NCBI GenBank assembly: GCA_910592005.1
Contig: CAJVPP010003473.1
Coordinates: 1 to 11,541, forward strand
Length of the DNA: 11,541 nt
Direction: 5' to 3'
DNA from: Funneliformis mosseae
Lineage: Eukaryota; Glomeromycota; Glomeromycetes; Glomerales; Glomeraceae
This document shows positions 1-8,253 of this stretch, piece by piece. How positions within the stretch are numbered: the stretch's first letter is position 1; each line of letters begins with the position of its first letter. The notes under the pieces were generated by a model that was not told the DNA's origin, searched no databases, and saw nothing but the letters and a program-made list of their open reading frames with translations. The position numbers and the translations under genes were made by a program.

Positions 1-886
1 TACGATATTAATTTAGCTATAAATATTTCACAGGGGCTCAGAGAAAGTATCATTCCGGGTACTCCTGAAAATTATGTTAACATTTATTCAGGTAAATAAA
101 TATAAATTTAAAAAAAATGTTTTCGATCATTAAACTGTTATATGATTTTTAGAGTGCTGGGACGGCGAGCCGGACAATCGTCCGACTATGAATAAAGTTG
201 TTGATAAATTAAATGGAATTATTACAAAAGAGAACATAACAGAGAATGATAAAATTAATAATAAAGAATCAAAGCTTCAATCATCAGGACAACAAATTTA
301 TTCTAGTATGAATAATTCATTACATGGGGACTTATCTCTATTAATTGAAAATTTTAATCAAATTAATGTAGAAGTAGGATCGAATAATGAAACATCCGTC
401 ATTATTTACGATGATTCTGTTGATATATTAATGATTACGGATCTTAACAAGGATATATTAAACGCCTTAGGAGGATTACAAAAATATCGAAAATTAAAAG
501 TACTCGACTGTAGTAATACACAAATAAATAGCTTGCCAACTTTACCCGACTCCTTAACGGAACTCCGTTGCAATAATACTAAATTAAATAGCTTACCAAT
601 TTTACCCATCTCCTTAACAATACTCATCTGTTATAATACTCAAATAAATAGCTTACCTACTTTACCCGACTCCTTAACGGAACTCAATTGTAGTAATACT
701 CCAATAAATAGCTTACCAACTTTATCTGACTCTTTAACATTACTCAGTTGTTACAATACTCAAATAAATAGTTTAGCAACTTTACCCGACTCTTTAACAA
801 TACTCAGTTGTCATAATACTCAAATAAATAGCTTACCAACTTTACCCGACTCCTTAACTGAACTCTATTGCTATTTTGCTAAGTAA
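1..886 (+). CDS. Protein kinase (tyrosine-kinase-like) C-terminal end fused to LPxLP-type leucine-rich repeats; 5' partial
   Basis: Coding segments are 1-91 and 153-886, joined across a 61-bp intron; the 5' end lies outside the window. Exon 1 in frame 1 reads the end of a kinase C-lobe (GLRESIIPGTPENY). The split codon 91+153-154 gives Glu, and exon 2 continues CWDGEPDNRP, the subdomain XI block with its conserved Arg. The in-frame ATG at 188 is therefore internal, not a start. After the kinase comes a polar Asn/Lys/Ser-rich tail with a SLHGDLS segment, similar to tails I associate with Glomeromycotina kinases. From 494 there are six complete 20-residue repeats, LxxLxCxNTxINSLPxLPDS, and a partial seventh, ending at TAA 884-886. 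Catalytic residues are upstream and cannot be checked. Inference: a signalling kinase with a ligand- or protein-binding LRR tail. The abrupt end inside a repeat may be a truncation. Confidence 0.82.
92..152 (+). other. Spliceosomal intron (61 bp) in the kinase domain
   Basis: It starts GTAAAT at 92 and ends TTTTTAG at 150-152, and it is AT-rich unlike the GC-rich start of exon 2. Splicing 91 to 153 restores one continuous kinase reading frame; without it the upstream frame stops at 97-99 (TAA). A second AG at 153-154 would break the frame, so 152 is the better acceptor. The branch point is not clear; the CATTAAAC/CTGTTAT stretch near 128-142 is a candidate region. Confidence 0.85.
494..883 (+). 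repeat. 60-bp tandem array encoding 20-residue LRRs
   Basis: The period is exactly 60 nt: units start at 494, 554, 614, 674, 734 and 794, with a half unit from 854. Each encodes LTxLxCxNTxINSLPxLPDS. The DNA is nearly identical between units: TTTACCCGACTC recurs at 541, 661, 781 and 841 and AAATAAATAGCTT in most units, so the array expanded recently or is homogenised. The 20-residue length and LPxLP spacing match the short LRR class common in bacterial effectors and in many giant-virus and Bacteroidetes proteins, rather than the 24-residue eukaryotic type. Confidence 0.85.
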
Positions 887-1060
887 TAAAGTTGCCGTGT
901 CAATAAAATTGCCAGATCTGCATGAAACTAAATGGACATCTATGATCTACGTGATTATCAAAGGCAATAAAATTAACATCTAAGGATTTACATAATTGAT
1001 TGATGGCAATAAAATGGACAAAATAATCTTCATAGAAGATCTACATGGCAATAAAATTGA
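884..1060 (+). repeat. Degenerate minisatellite, GGCAATAAAATTRAC core, 42-bp period
   Basis: Core copies sit at about 885, 899, 963, 1005 and 1047. The last three are exactly 42 bp apart and share phase. In frame 3 (different from the kinase frame) they read as a loose 14-residue repeat, GNKIxxxxxxxDLH, from about 885 to 1137, with two TAA codons in the first of the three spaced units. I cannot show that it is expressed; it may be the 3' UTR of the kinase gene, a decayed repeat-coding exon, or a simple minisatellite. Confidence 0.5.
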
Positions 1061-1514
1061 CTTCCTATTCTACCAATTAAATCTATCTAAAATTTTACCT
1101 GTCACAACGCTAAACTATTTTATAATGCTAAAATAAAAATAAAATAAATTATAATTCAACAATAATAATAATATAATAAATAATAATAATAAAATATAAG
1201 AATAAAATAAATAAAATAAAAATGCTAACTAAGTTAAAAATGCTAATGATATTAATATCATTGATCATTCATCAATTCTTATAGTGCAGTAAGATTAACT
1301 TTATATAATATTAATAATAAAAATAATTTATAAAAATTTTAAATATTTTTAATAATACTAGTAGTATAAAATATTTAAATAATAATTAGAATTAAATTTT
1401 AAAAAAAATTTTTGCTTGATGTGGAATTTATTAAAGTAATTTTGCTTTCAGCAAATAATGAATAGTTTATTTTATATTAAAATTTTAGAATAATACCTAA
1501 AAGTTATTAGTCAT
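1061..1514. other. AT-rich intergenic stretch with inverted repeats, no gene seen
   Basis: Mostly AAT/AAAT simple-sequence DNA. Two perfect inverted repeats stand out: an 18-bp palindrome AATGATATTAATATCATT at 1245-1262, and 12-bp arms TTTAAATATTTT (1338-1349) and AAAATATTTAAA (1368-1379) around an ACTAGTAGT centre. No coding frame, RNA gene or recognisable control element was seen. Confidence 0.6.
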
Positions 1515-1987
1515 TAAAACTGGCAGAAATTGACAGACCAGTCATATATGACATATCTGCCAAATATGCCATATCTGCTAAAAAGAACATACATAATATT
1601 TATTATATTTCTATTATTTATATTTCTATTATCATTTATATCATATTTAATATACTTAACATATCTGTTAGTTCTGTTATTATTGTCAGTAGTATCATAT
1701 TTATCATAGATTTTTTTAATTGTAATTTTTCTATATAAAGGGCATGAAAATGCTTTGGAAAAAAGACAGATTCTTACAAGTTCTTAACATTGTATTCAAC
1801 ATACATTTAATAATAATAATAAACATTCTTAATATTTTTGCAAACATAAAACTTATAATTTATTCTTGTTAACTAAATAAACTCTCTAATAAATAGCGTA
1901 TCAAGTTGATTGGATTTAAGTCATAACTATTGACTCCCTGACTTTAAATCATAGTTAACTTATTCGACGGAAAGAGTAACGTTAACA
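1515..1987 (+). repeat. 5' LTR (473 bp)
   Basis: It pairs with 8687-9158 at roughly 92% identity by hand alignment: about 37 substitutions and one single-base indel in a T run near 1711-1718. It ends CGTTAACA. The U3 start contains short direct repeats of ATATCTGCCAAATATGCC type. A TATA box (1732-1740) and AATAAA (1818-1823) mark an approximate U3-R-U5 layout. Confidence 0.93.
1732..1740 (+). promoter_or_regulatory. Putative TATA box in 5' LTR
   Basis: TATATAAAG lies about 218 bp into the LTR and is conserved in the other LTR (8903-8911), within a well-conserved block followed by GGCATGAAAATGC. It is the best candidate core promoter for the element; the transcription start is not visible. 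Confidence 0.5.
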
Positions 1988-1989
1988 AG

Positions 1990-2007
1990 TGGTGATTCCT
2001 ACCAGGT
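1990..2007 (+). other. Candidate tRNA primer-binding site
   Basis: TGGTGATTCCTACCAGGT begins two bases after the LTR end and starts with TGG, the complement of a tRNA 3' CCA. Position and first bases fit a primer-binding site. I cannot match the rest to a specific tRNA acceptor end. Confidence 0.5.
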
Positions 2008-2060
2008 TACTATTGACTTTATACATAACAGACCACTAACAAATTTAGCAAGATGTATAA

Positions 2061-3656
2061 ATGTTTGAGAAAGAGAATTAAGAAATAAAGATAATTTCAT
2101 ACATAATGAACTACTGATGAAATAGCGAGGTGTATGAATTTTGAAGCAATTGAAAGAAATATAGTAAAACAAATTGTGAAACATTATTCAAATTCCCCCT
2201 TAACAAAGACTATACTTGCAGTTAGTGTTATCCACCCCTTCTATTTAATACACTTTCAAACAATTTTCAAAATTTTTGGAATTGGTTTCATTTTGAATAT
2301 CAGGATGAAACTTACACAGCAAGATCAGTTATTACTTTCAATCTGTTTAAACAATTAAGTAATACCCTAGTATCAGAATATTATAATAGCCGATTAACTA
2401 AGATAATTTATCAGTTGCTTTTTAGTTTTCAATATAGGACTATACCTTTTTTATCAGACGTAATATATTTGTATGTTCAAGGTGTTTCTTTTAAAACAAA
2501 TTACTTCTAACAACCTGTTAATCAATCTATTTCCTTAAAAGTATACATAGAAATTCTTGACCAAGATTTAATACAAATTCAAAAAGACTGACAATTACTT
2601 TGATAACTAATTACCTCTCCAGTACCTTCTGCAACTAGTTTATCAACAACCTCAGTTACTACCCTATCACTAGAAATAATGGCAACAGCAGCTACAGGTG
2701 ATCAAATAAGACAAGCTCTTGAGGGAATCTTTGAAATAGATAGAGCGTGATTGAATGTGTTAGGACAGACAGAATAAACTACAGCTAAGATTGATTACTT
2801 TCATGATACTGAAGCTGAAGATCCTATAGAGTGGATAGTCACTTTTGAAAAAGTCACCACTATTAACTGATAGATCAATGCTGCAAGGAAGAAAGCTATA
2901 GCTGGAGAATACTTAAAAGAAGTCGCTGCTGACAGGTTCAAAGAAAATACCGTGACTATGGGAAACAATTGGATCACAACCTTCAATAGCAGAAATAATT
3001 TTGTAGATATGTTCAATACCAGTTTATTAACAAAACCTGAAAAAATCAATGGTACCAAGAATTAACTTTTCTACGGTAACATTCAGATAAATCAGTGGAT
3101 TTCTACACTAATAAATTCTGAAAACTAGTAAAAAGAGTAGGTTTGACTGATAATGTCTAACAAAAATGAATGTTTCTTATAGGATTAAACCTAGCATATA
3201 CCCAATGGTATATACACAAAACCTGAACTATTTGACTGCCACAGTAAATACTACTAGGAACATCAAAATTGGTTATAATTTCGTCACTGGAAAAATACTA
3301 AAGGACTCGAGTATAACTCCCTTTATACCTGCTTTCGTTTCACCAAAACCTACTCCCATTGTTAGTACTGAAATAGATAAACTTACAAAGAAATTATAAC
3401 AACTTACCATAAATTACGCCAATTTATCTTTCATGATGTTAGCTTAACCACAGACCCTGAGGAGAAAAAACAGTGATACTATTTACAGGCTCCAGAATAT
3501 CAGACTAAATACGAATACTTACCGATCTCAAAATAATGGACTTAGTGATTTTACCTATTACAACTATAATGCTCAAGGACATATTACAAAAAATTGTACT
3601 CAGCCGTGATGATATCATCAAGATAATTACAGATCCAATTTAGCGAAACTAGAGAA
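2061..3656 (+). pseudogene. gag: Gag (capsid and zinc-knuckle region), degenerate
   Basis: Gag would package the RNA in virus-like particles. A coding-like frame (frame 3) runs from a possible ATG at 2061 to about 3040, interrupted by TGA/TAA/TAG codons that mostly fit single-base loss of Trp or Gln. It holds an aromatic-rich N-terminal part (2265-2500) and a retrotransposon Gag domain with DPIEW (2820-2834), an ARKKAIAGEYL helix (2883-2915) and YQEL (about 3053). The frame then changes 3 to 2 in an A6 run near 3041 and 2 to 1 in an A5 run near 3162; 3166-3399 is the next intact piece. The CX2CX4HX4C knuckle at 3556-3597 keeps His (3580) and the last Cys (3595), but both first Cys codons read TAT (Tyr), consistent with TGT-to-TAT. 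The start codon is uncertain; the domain call rests on family resemblance. Confidence 0.72.
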
Positions 3657-4770
3657 ATGCATTTAACTAATCAATATCTTGACAAAGATTATGACAACTA
3701 TAACTATAAAACAGACGAAAATGAAGAATATAAAGTTTACCTGAATACCCGATCAAGACCGTACTCTGATAATCTAACGTCAAAAAACTGAAGGATCAAA
3801 TGCGTGGAGTTTCAAAGAGATGAAAATCTTAGAAGGTTTCCAAAGTTAATTGTTATCCTAAATCTTACAGAAGAATTCATGCAGATGAACTTAAATCAAA
3901 GTTCCAAGTAATCCTAAGAATATAAAGAGGAGATTAATGCCAGTACTAATTGAATAATTAATAGAGTTCAACGTCATTACTTACCTCTAAAATCTTCCAT
4001 GTGGACTATCAGTTGGGTAAGCCGCTTATGCTATTCCAAATTATCATTTCAGTTTAGCTAAAGCTGTAAGAAGATCTAGAAAAAAAGCTTCTGAAGAGTC
4101 CAAGAAAGCTAATTTAACTGAAAGCAATGATGAACCCACTTCTGCAGCTAAATATACTTTATGAATTGAAAGAAAAGACTAAACTGCTATAATTGATAGC
4201 AGCGCAACTACGAGTATTATTACAAAAGCCTTGCTAGATAGGTTAGGCTATGAAATCGATCGAGCCTTGAAAATAATCATAGTTACAGCTAATGAAGCTA
4301 GGTCTCGCTCCTTAGGAATCGTAGACGATATTCCTGTAGTATCAGGAAGGATCAAAATTTCAACTTCTTTCAAATTTTAGAATCTAGAGACGAAATCTTG
4401 ATATTAGATAATAATTAGCTCTGAAATTCAAATGCCAACATAGATTGGAAAAAATACACTTTGACTATTAAGAAAGATCAGACCATTATTTGAATCCTGA
4501 TCACTTTCACAAAAATCTCAAAAGTGGTAATTCATGATGTATTGGAAGAGATTTCAGAAGAATATGAAGAGGAATGTCTTGAAGAAATACTAATTTATTT
4601 TTTTAATTCCTCTGAAGAAGATTCAGCTGACTAAGATGAGCTAGAATTTAATCTATGAATAAACTTCTACTCTTCAGAAAGTTCTGAAGCCAAAACGAAT
4701 AATGATAATAAAATCGACTCAATAAATATTGACAAAAATCCAGCTATAATTTTAGCTGAAATCATTCAAG
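3657..4770 (+). pseudogene. pol: Gag-Pol linker and retropepsin-like protease, degenerate
   Basis: The polyprotein continues through several frames: 3657-3781 (frame 3), 3782 to about 3910 (frame 2, containing VNCYPKSYRRIHADELKSKF), about 3915-4370 (frame 1) and frame 3 from 4371, each step a -1 shift. The protease lies at about 4165-4440. Its active-site triad reads D-S-S at 4195-4203 where the family has D-S/T-G, so the Gly is lost (GGC to AGC). The later I-L-G motif reads ILILD, Gly to Asp at 4407-4409. Downstream, to 4770, is a Glu-rich acidic linker (ISEEYEEECLEE) before the RT. The protease would be inactive. Confidence is good for the protease and lower for the linker borders. Confidence 0.75.
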
Positions 4771-5500
4771 ACGAACTTACACTTATAAACTAAACTGGAC
4801 CCCTCGATTATCATTAACAGGGGCTTTTTCAATCTCTTTTAAACAACCACTCTAACATCTGTACTAAAAGTCAGACAAAGATTGGAAGAATGAATTTAAT
4901 AAAACATCAGATTCTAACTAGTGATGCTGCACTTATCGCACAAACTCCATATTGAATTAATCTAAATAATCGAGAATTCCTTAAAAATGAAATAATTAAA
5001 ATGGAAGAACAAGGGATAGTCCAAAAATCTTCAAGCCCTTGAACTTCGCCTGTAGTAATTATAGATAAGAAAGGTGGTAATAAAAGAATTTGCATAGATT
5101 ATCACAAATTAAATGCGATTACAAAAGCTGATGCTTATTCTTTATCCTAAATCAATGACCTATTAGAAAATTTTAGAGTCACCCAATGGTTTACTACATT
5201 GGATCTAGCAAGTGGATACTGGCAAATAGCTATAGAAGAAGCGAATATAGAAAAAATGGCATTTATAACACCTTTCAGGCTATACGAATTCTTAGTAATT
5301 CCCTTTGGACTAAGCTATGCATCTAAAACATTTCAAAAATTAATGAATAAAGTCTTATAAGACTTTCTCAGAGATTTCGTCACTGTATATCTAGACAATG
5401 TCATAATCTATTCAAAAGGAAGTTTTGAAATGCATATGGACTATATATGCCAAGTGTTCAAAGCTATTCAGAATGCAAACTTAAAATTAAGTTAAAAAAA
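4771..5500 (+). pseudogene. pol: Reverse transcriptase domain, degenerate
   Basis: In frame 3 the Ty3-type RT is plain: SSSP..TSPVVIIDKK (near 5026-5070), RICIDYHKLNAI (from 5086), TTLDLASGYWQIAIEE (from 5193), PFGLSYASKTFQ (from 5302) and the YLDN box at 5388-5399. The first catalytic Asp (5202) and the Asp at 5394 remain, but the second Asp of the Y-x-D-D box is Asn (GAT to AAT), which should abolish polymerisation. In-frame stops at the PY*IN, SSP*TSP, SLS*IND and VL*DF positions each fit one transition from Trp or Gln codons. The frame moves 3 to 2 in an A7 run at 5493-5499. The role would be copying element RNA to cDNA. Confidence 0.9.
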
Positions 5501-6210
5501 TGCTATTTCTGCTTACTAAATATCCATTTCTTAGGATATGTAATAGAACGAAATGGAATTCATCCGGATCTCAAAAAAATAATTTAAGTCAAAAACTTTT
5601 CAAGCCTAATGAAACTTACACAACACTGTGCTACTCTCAGATTATTTTCATACTATCAGAAGTTTATCAAAGACTTTTTAAGGATTGCTTGACTTATGCT
5701 TACTTTATTAAAGAAAGATAAACCTTTCTTTTAGGGAGACAAGCAACAAATAGCATTTGATATACTAAAGGAAATATTAATTAAAACTTCAATTCTAAGT
5801 TACCCTGATTTTAATAGACCCTTTATTATCTATACAGATGCATCTGGGATAGGTCTAGGAGCTGTTTTCTCACAAGAACAATCAGATGGAAAAAAACATA
5901 TTATTGCCTATGCAAGTCGAAAACTAAACTCAGCTGAAAAGAATTATGCCATAACTGATCAAGAATGTTTAGCAGTTGTATGGGCTATAAGATACTTCTA
6001 ACATTATTTAAGCATAAAACCTTTTGTACTTGTAACTGATCATTCAGCTTTGAAATGGTTATAAACTTCTAAATTACTTAAAGGTCGAAGAACAAGATGA
6101 GTAATAGAACTGCAGTAATATGAATTCACTATTAAACATAGATCTGGAAAGGCTAATGCAAATGCTGATGCTTTATCACAAATACCTGAAGAATCAGAAG
6201 TATTTTCTTG
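5501..6210 (+). pseudogene. pol: RT thumb/connection and RNase H domain, degenerate
   Basis: Frame 2 is continuous over this stretch apart from stops. It opens KKCYF..NIHFLGYVIERNGIHPD, the conserved region after the RT palm, then a FSYYQKFIKDF segment. RNase H follows: IYTDASGIGLGAVF with its first Asp at 5837, SAEKNY with Glu at 5936, DQECLAVVWAI, and VTDHSALKW with Asp at 6038. The acidic residues I can place are intact, unlike the protease, RT and integrase sites. Several TAA, TAG and TGA codons interrupt it (for example at 5999 and 6062). It ends with the HRSGKAN..ADALS motif typical of the end of Ty3 RNase H. The frame then shifts 2 to 1 near 6205. Confidence 0.9.
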
Positions 6211-6892
6211 AGCTTTGAATCAGATGTGGAAACTGGTTATAATTCTTCTATCGAAAATAACTATATTACAGATAATCCATCCTATTCTGAGAAAAATAAT
6301 GAATATGAGACTGAATGGTTCATTTCAAATCCTTCATATAATTAGGACTAAATGTTAGAAAATGAACTTTTTGATGATTGGTTTAAGCCAATAATTACTA
6401 CTGTAGGATATCAATCCCACCTGAGAAAATGCAGAATATATATAAAACAAACATAAAAATCAAACAAGTGATAGCAGGACAACCCATAAATAGTGAAAGA
6501 TCTAGATGCAATTATTCCTGTGATATAGAAAACTATCACTTACATACATACTGTAAAGCCTGTAAGACGAATTTACCTTATAACACTGTTGAGCATAAGT
6601 GTATAATTGGATACAAATTAGATCAAATCCAACCAGACATAGATCTAAGATATTTAGATAATCAAGTATAATAGAATGAGCCAATAGAAATTAAAACACA
6701 ATCATTAGAAATTCAGATGCAAATGTTACATAGAACACTTCAAGAACTTCCCTTTTACTCCACCCCTCTTGAACATATTTAACCTGAGTTTCCTGAATTA
6801 GATTAAGAATTTTTTTTTCTTTCTTACTATTTTTGATATTTATAATTTACATTATTTAATACTTACATTACTTAGGATAAAAGCGAAAGTAT
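6211..6892 (+). pseudogene. Pol linker with Cys/His-rich (putative zinc-binding) domain, then T-rich spacer
   Basis: 6211-6400 (frame 1) is an acidic Asn/Glu/Ser-rich linker ending LFDDWFKPII. From about 6405 (frame 3) comes a Cys/His-rich segment, intact at 6429-6671: CNYSC, then HxHxxCxxC, ten residues, and HxC, which could bind one or two zinc ions. It continues past TAATAG at 6669 into EPIEIKTQSLEIQMQ and LQELPFYSTPLEH, ending near 6805. 6809-6890 is T-rich with no obvious coding sense, and an ATG at 6893 opens the integrase frame. A domain of this kind between RNase H and integrase is not part of the basic Ty3 layout. I do not recognise a named family. It may aid integrase or RNA binding, but that is a guess. 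Confidence 0.6.
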
Positions 6893-8174
6893 ATGCAGTA
6901 TAACATACAGCCTATCATAGATATTAATTAAAATAATCATATTTATTCTTATATTATACAACAAATTATTTCCACAGAATTAATAACCCCCAAAACTATC
7001 AAACAATTTAAAAACTTTTGCATACCTTATACAGTCCAAAATAATTATTTATATAAAAACGATAAAAGAATCCTAGAAAGCTATTAAGGGTAATTAGAAC
7101 TCATAAATGGAAGCTATTTTATACATGATGCATAATGATCTAACAGCTGGACATTTTGCTACTGATATTATGTTTGACAAAATTAGAAAAAGATATTATT
7201 AGCCTCAAATATATGAAAATATTCATGCATATATTAAAAGCTGTGACAAATGTCAAAAAAGAGGAAAACTAAGTAAATATGAAGATTTACATCTAATTGC
7301 AATACAAGCACCTTTCTATCAAATCAGAATTAACTTTGTAGGATCTCTACCTATAATAGACAAAGGAAATAAATATATTATAGTGACCATTGATTATTTT
7401 ACTAAGTGGCCAGAGGCAAAGGCTGTACCAGAAGTAACTGCTTCTCAAGTAGTTCAATTTATTTATGAAGAAATTATTTGCAAATATAGATGTCCAATAA
7501 AGATATTAACTAACAGAGGAATTCACTTTAATAACCAAATGGTAAATGAATTGATGAATAAATTTAAGATAAAACATCTCCTATCAACTCCTTATCATCT
7601 TCAAACCAATGGTTTAGTGGAAAGATTTAATAAAACTCTATGTGAATCTTTAGCCAAAACTGCCTAAGAAATTTCAATTTGGGATTTGCAAATTGCATCT
7701 ACATTATTTGCATATCGAACTTCCAAGCAATCAACAACCAAGATATCTCCCTTTTATTTAATATATAAAAGAGATGAACGATTACCCCTTGATAAACCAA
7801 TTGAAGAAAATGTAATTCTAAATTAACATATAGAATCCTTAGTGAATGATTTACCGCAAATCAGAGGAAAAGCTAAAATCTATGTAAAAAAACCACAAGT
7901 AAATCAGAAAGATTGACATAATCGTAATCTAAAGAAGATCTTTCATTTTAAAATAGGGAATAAAGTTTTATATTATCATACACCAAAATAAAAGCAATAG
8001 TCTAGAAAACTAAAACCAAAATAGAAAGGACCATATTAGATTCATCAAATTTTGTTAAATGAATCTTATAAAATAAGAGAAATGAATGGAAAAGTTTTAC
8101 AAACACCTGTTAATAGAGATCTTTTAAAATAATATCATGATCGACAAAATTTGAAACCTCAAATAGTTATATAG
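6893..8174 (+). pseudogene. pol: Integrase (HHCC, DDE core, GPY), degenerate
   Basis: It starts in frame 2 at ATG 6893 (MQYNIQPII), shifts to frame 1 near 7080 (LLRVIRTHK), then to frame 3 by 7113, ending TAG at 8172. The HHCC zinc finger has His at 7131 and 7149 and CxxC at 7242 and 7251. The core has Asp at 7392 (TIDYFTKWPEA), the second acidic residue at 7512 changed to Asn (GAC to AAC in TNRGIHF), and Glu at 7620 (GLVERFNK). The second-to-third spacing is exactly 35 residues. The conserved HPQ reads HLQ (CCT to CTT). KGPY is at 8025-8036, followed by LLNESYKI and LQTPVNRDLL of the C-terminal domain. Loss of the second Asp should stop strand transfer. Stops occur after AKTA and in the C-terminal domain. 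The separate ATG after a T-rich spacer may mean separate expression, or may simply reflect decay. Confidence 0.9.
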
Positions 8175-8253
8175 TTCACCTATTCCCTTTATCATTTATT
8201 TTATTTTTTTTTTTCTCTTTATTATTTTTATTATCTTTATTATTTTATTTATT
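8175..8253 (+). other. T-rich spacer before the third ORF
   Basis: A nearly pure pyrimidine/TTA stretch, including about ten consecutive T near 8205-8215, between the integrase stop and the ATG at 8254. It resembles the T-rich spacer at 6809-6890 before the integrase ATG. No function can be shown; a polypyrimidine tract for splicing or an unstructured leader is possible. Confidence 0.4.

Noticed and set aside
406..627. 73-residue minus-strand open frame
   Set aside because: Antisense to the LRR repeats of the kinase gene; created by the repeat structure.
2134..2358. 74-residue + strand open frame starting MNFEAIER
   Set aside because: The adjacent frame 3 continues with coherent sense into the Gag domain far beyond 2358; this frame ends without any link. 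The choice is not certain.
2801..3058. 85-residue minus-strand open frame
   Set aside because: Antisense to the Gag domain, whose + strand sense (DPIEW, ARKKAIAGEYL) is clear.
4907..5095. 62-residue minus-strand open frame
   Set aside because: Antisense to conserved reverse-transcriptase motifs.
5500..5721. 73-residue + strand open frame starting ATGCTATTTCTG
   Set aside because: It is out of frame with the RT/RNase H reading, which runs in the neighbouring frame from 5501 with family motifs.
6502..6684. 60-residue minus-strand open frame
   Set aside because: Antisense to the Cys/His-rich linker, whose + strand pattern is the meaningful one.
2679..8174. Alternative genetic code or stop-codon readthrough explaining the in-frame stops
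   Set aside because: All three stop codons occur, catalytic residues are also lost, and many frameshifts are present; the neighbouring kinase gene uses the standard code.
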